Below, one piece after another: positions 62,065-64,000 of a DNA stretch of 64,000 nucleotides. Position numbers and translations under genes: made by a program. The stretch comes from Alteromonadaceae bacterium 2753L.S.0a.02. Its GTDB lineage: Bacteria; Pseudomonadota; Gammaproteobacteria; Pseudomonadales; Cellvibrionaceae. Each line of letters opens with the position of its first letter. The first letter of the stretch is position 1. Below the pieces are notes generated by a model. It was not told where the DNA came from. It was given only the letters and a program-made list of their open reading frames with translations, and ran no database searches. The stretch covers positions 1,240,001-1,304,000 of the forward strand of contig VISH01000001.1 of the NCBI GenBank assembly GCA_007827375.1, in the 5' to 3' direction.

Positions 62065-64000
62065 ATGGAAGCTTTTAAAAGTTATTTATTGTTACTTATT
62101 TTGTTGCTGGGAGCGGTTTGCAACCCAGCTTTGGCGGATGATGCCAAGCCGCGATACGTTAGCGGTGACGGCAGTGATAGCGGCTTGTGTACCAATGCCT
62201 TCCGCCCGTGTCGCAGCCTGGCGTACGCGGTTTTAAAAGCGGGTAAATTTGACCCGGTGTTAATTGCCGCCGGTGAGTATCAGGTTGCAGATCTCGACCA
62301 TCTGGTAATGCTGCTTAGCAGTAATCTCAAGGCTGGCCTGGATCGCATCAGCGGCTATACCACCCAGGATCGCGAGCGCTTCGTATCGACCCTCAGCGGA
62401 GTACCACTGGAATACCGTAATTATTTCGAAGCCAGAGGCTTTAAAGTGATTGTCGATACCAAAGGTGCGGCCATCGCCAAGAGCAAATTGCAGCACTTTC
62501 AGCAAAAACTCAGTGTCACCGCGAGCAATCAAACGCAAACACCCTGCGTTTCCGGGCGTGCCGGCAGCTACCCCTGTTCCAATATCGATTTATTGAATCA
62601 CACCAATCTCGCCAGCCTGGGTGGCGGTGCAGCATCGGATATCTGGGGTTTTGTCGATCTGAATACGCAGCGCGAATATGTGATTATCGGGCTGGATCGC
62701 GGTGCTGCGGTGGTTGATGTGACCGACCCTGCAGCGCCCGAAGTCATTGGTACTCACAGCGGCCGTAGTTCTACCTGGCGCGATGTCAAAATCCTGCAAA
62801 CCTGGGATACCGGTGCCTCACGTTGGCGCGCCTACGCTTATGTGTCCACAGAAGCCAGCATGGGGCTCACCATTCTCGATTTGAGTAATCTGCCTAACGG
62901 TTTTTCTGAAATTCGTGACACCAGCGACATTCTCACCGCGCACAATGTTTACCTCATTAACGCCGACTACGCCATGGGTGTACCGCTCAACAACAGTGAG
63001 CCCTTACTTACTGTGGCCGGCTCTAACAAACGTAGCGGCAGCTATCGCCTATTGAGCCTCCAGAACCCCAGTGCCCCGCAATTGCTGGAATACAGCAGCG
63101 CCGGCTACATGCACGATGCCGCGTCGATAAAAATTCGTGACTCGCGGCAAACCTCGCAGTGCGCCAACGCAGCGGCTGCAGAAAGTTGCTGGTTACTGGC
63201 AGACTTCAACGAAGATACTATCGATATCTGGGACCTTACCCTGCCGCAAAGCCCTGTTCGCCTCTCTCAAACCAGTTACGCCGGTGCATCCTATGTGCAT
63301 TCGGGTTGGTGGAGCGAAGATGGCATGTTGTTGTTTGTGCAGGATGAGCTGGACGAAGCCTACAACGGCCAGAACACCGCAGTACGCATATTTAACATGG
63401 CCAATCTAACGCAACCACAGCTGTTGAGCACTTGGCGCAGCGACAATCGCGCCATAGATCACAACGGCTTTGTTCGCGGCAATCGTTACTACATGAGCCA
63501 TTATCTTGAAGGCCTCACGGTTATTGATTTCAGCAACCCCGCGGCACCTCAAACCAGCGCCTATTTCGATACCTTTCCCGCCAGTTCCGCAACGGCATTC
63601 GATGGCGCGTGGGGCGTATACCCCTTCCTGCCGAGCGGTACTTTGGCGATCAGCGATATCTCTGGCGGGCTGTATCTGGTGAAAGAAGCTGGCACGCCGA
63701 ACGCCAACGGTAAGTTCGCGTTTGCGCTAAATCGGCTTGCTGGCGTTGAAGGCGATACAGTGCAAGTTACGGTGGAACGTCAGGGTGGCAGTTTGGGGGC
63801 TGCCCAAGTGGCTGTGGAAGTGCAATATCTCACTGCAAACAGTGCAGATCTGACCAGCAACACCGAAACTCTCAGCTGGAGCAACGGCGACTCAGAACCC
63901 AAAAATATCTCTCTCACATTACTGGAAGACGGCAGCGATGAAGGCATAGAAATGCTTGCTGTACGCCTGGTTAAGCCCAGCGGCGCCCGCACCACGCAGC
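62065..64000 (+). CDS. Choice-of-anchor B family exported protein with Calx-beta domain (3' end outside window)
   Basis: 645 codons are visible from ATG 62065 to the window edge. Signal peptide ends CNPALA/DD. A ~140-residue N-terminal part is followed by a propeller with the family landmarks SDIWGFVDLNTQREYVIIGL, GAAVVDVTDPAAPEVIGTHS, WRDVKIL, AHNVYLINADYA and HSGWWSEDGMLLFVQDELDE. From about residue 555 a Calx-beta-like domain begins (ALNRLAGVEGDTVQVTVERQGG, LEDGSDEGIEMLAVRL). Proteins of this family occur beside MbnP/MbnH in other gammaproteobacteria, and it is divergent from that operon here. C-terminus, probably a sorting or anchor signal, is not seen. Confidence 0.88.
   Translation, partial: MEAFKSYLLLLILLLGAVCNPALADDAKPRYVSGDGSDSGLCTNAFRPCRSLAYAVLKAGKFDPVLIAAGEYQVADLDHLVMLLSSNLKAGLDRISGYTTQDRERFVSTLSGVPLEYRNYFEARGFKVIVDTKGAAIAKSKLQHFQQKLSVTASNQTQTPCVSGRAGSYPCSNIDLLNHTNLASLGGGAASDIWGFVDLNTQREYVIIGLDRGAAVVDVTDPAAPEVIGTHSGRSSTWRDVKILQTWDTGASRWRAYAYVSTEASMGLTILDLSNLPNGFSEIRDTSDILTAHNVYLINADYAMGVPLNNSEPLLTVAGSNKRSGSYRLLSLQNPSAPQLLEYSSAGYMHDAASIKIRDSRQTSQCANAAAAESCWLLADFNEDTIDIWDLTLPQSPVRLSQTSYAGASYVHSGWWSEDGMLLFVQDELDEAYNGQNTAVRIFNMANLTQPQLLSTWRSDNRAIDHNGFVRGNRYYMSHYLEGLTVIDFSNPAAPQTSAYFDTFPASSATAFDGAWGVYPFLPSGTLAISDISGGLYLVKEAGTPNANGKFAFALNRLAGVEGDTVQVTVERQGGSLGAAQVAVEVQYLTANSADLTSNTETLSWSNGDSEPKNISLTLLEDGSDEGIEMLAVRLVKPSGARTTQ

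Noticed and set aside
1..64000. CRISPR arrays, tRNA/rRNA genes, insertion sequences, prophage
   Set aside because: No regularly spaced direct repeats, transposase motifs, integrase motifs or tRNA-like folds were seen; a tRNAscan or Infernal run would be needed to exclude small RNAs fully.

Overview
The window looks like a chromosomal segment of a gammaproteobacterium related to the complex-polysaccharide degraders of the Cellvibrionaceae (Saccharophagus/Teredinibacter/Cellvibrio type). This is inferred from long poly-serine linkers in secreted proteins, a chitin-type AA10 lytic polysaccharide monooxygenase (LPMO), CBM2 and CBM5-like binding modules, a Zur-controlled znu locus and a caa3-type oxidase operon. 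No rRNA, tRNA, CRISPR array, phage or insertion sequence was recognised.

Layout. 1-2.4 kb: a pair of unknown genes and a periplasmic binding-protein-like gene. 2.5-13 kb: surface and secreted functions (poly-Ser lipoprotein, CBM2 protein with a 15-bp tandem repeat, MscS channel, LPMO, membrane-anchored CBM2 protein, membrane-bound spermidine-synthase-like protein). 13-17.7 kb: di-heme cytochrome lipoprotein, then znuB-znuC-zur diverging from znuA across a clear Zur box. 17.7-25.2 kb: small exported protein, OmpA-family porin and a shorter paralogue, polA, yjdM, two envelope genes. 25.7-33.9 kb: GST, GNAT, small membrane protein, GFA enzyme, a multiply broken pseudogene, TPR and DUF3857/transglutaminase genes, a conserved unknown gene, a MATE exporter. 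34-42.9 kb: cytochrome c oxidase operon (coxB-coxA-cox11-coxC) followed by assembly genes (SURF1, small membrane protein, heme A synthase, heme O synthase, SCO).

42.9-55.3 kb is the most notable region: a compact three-transcript biosynthetic cluster. It encodes an A-PCP-C nonribosomal peptide synthetase (NRPS) whose A domain lacks the amino-acid-binding Asp, a stand-alone A domain that keeps it, a stand-alone carrier protein, a PCP-thioesterase, a group D flavin hydroxylase, a catechol-type O-methyltransferase, two tandem epoxidase-like FAD enzymes, and a fusion of a membrane acyltransferase to a two-heme cytochrome c region. The logic suggests acylation of one amino acid by a non-amino carboxylic acid, aromatic hydroxylation and methylation, further oxidation and thioesterase release. 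I do not recognise the product.

55.8-64 kb: a decayed BlaI / M56-M23 peptidase regulatory pair, a polysaccharide deacetylase, a PQQ-type propeller protein, an ECF sigma factor, and a copper-linked MbnP/MbnH pair next to a divergent choice-of-anchor B protein that runs off the window.
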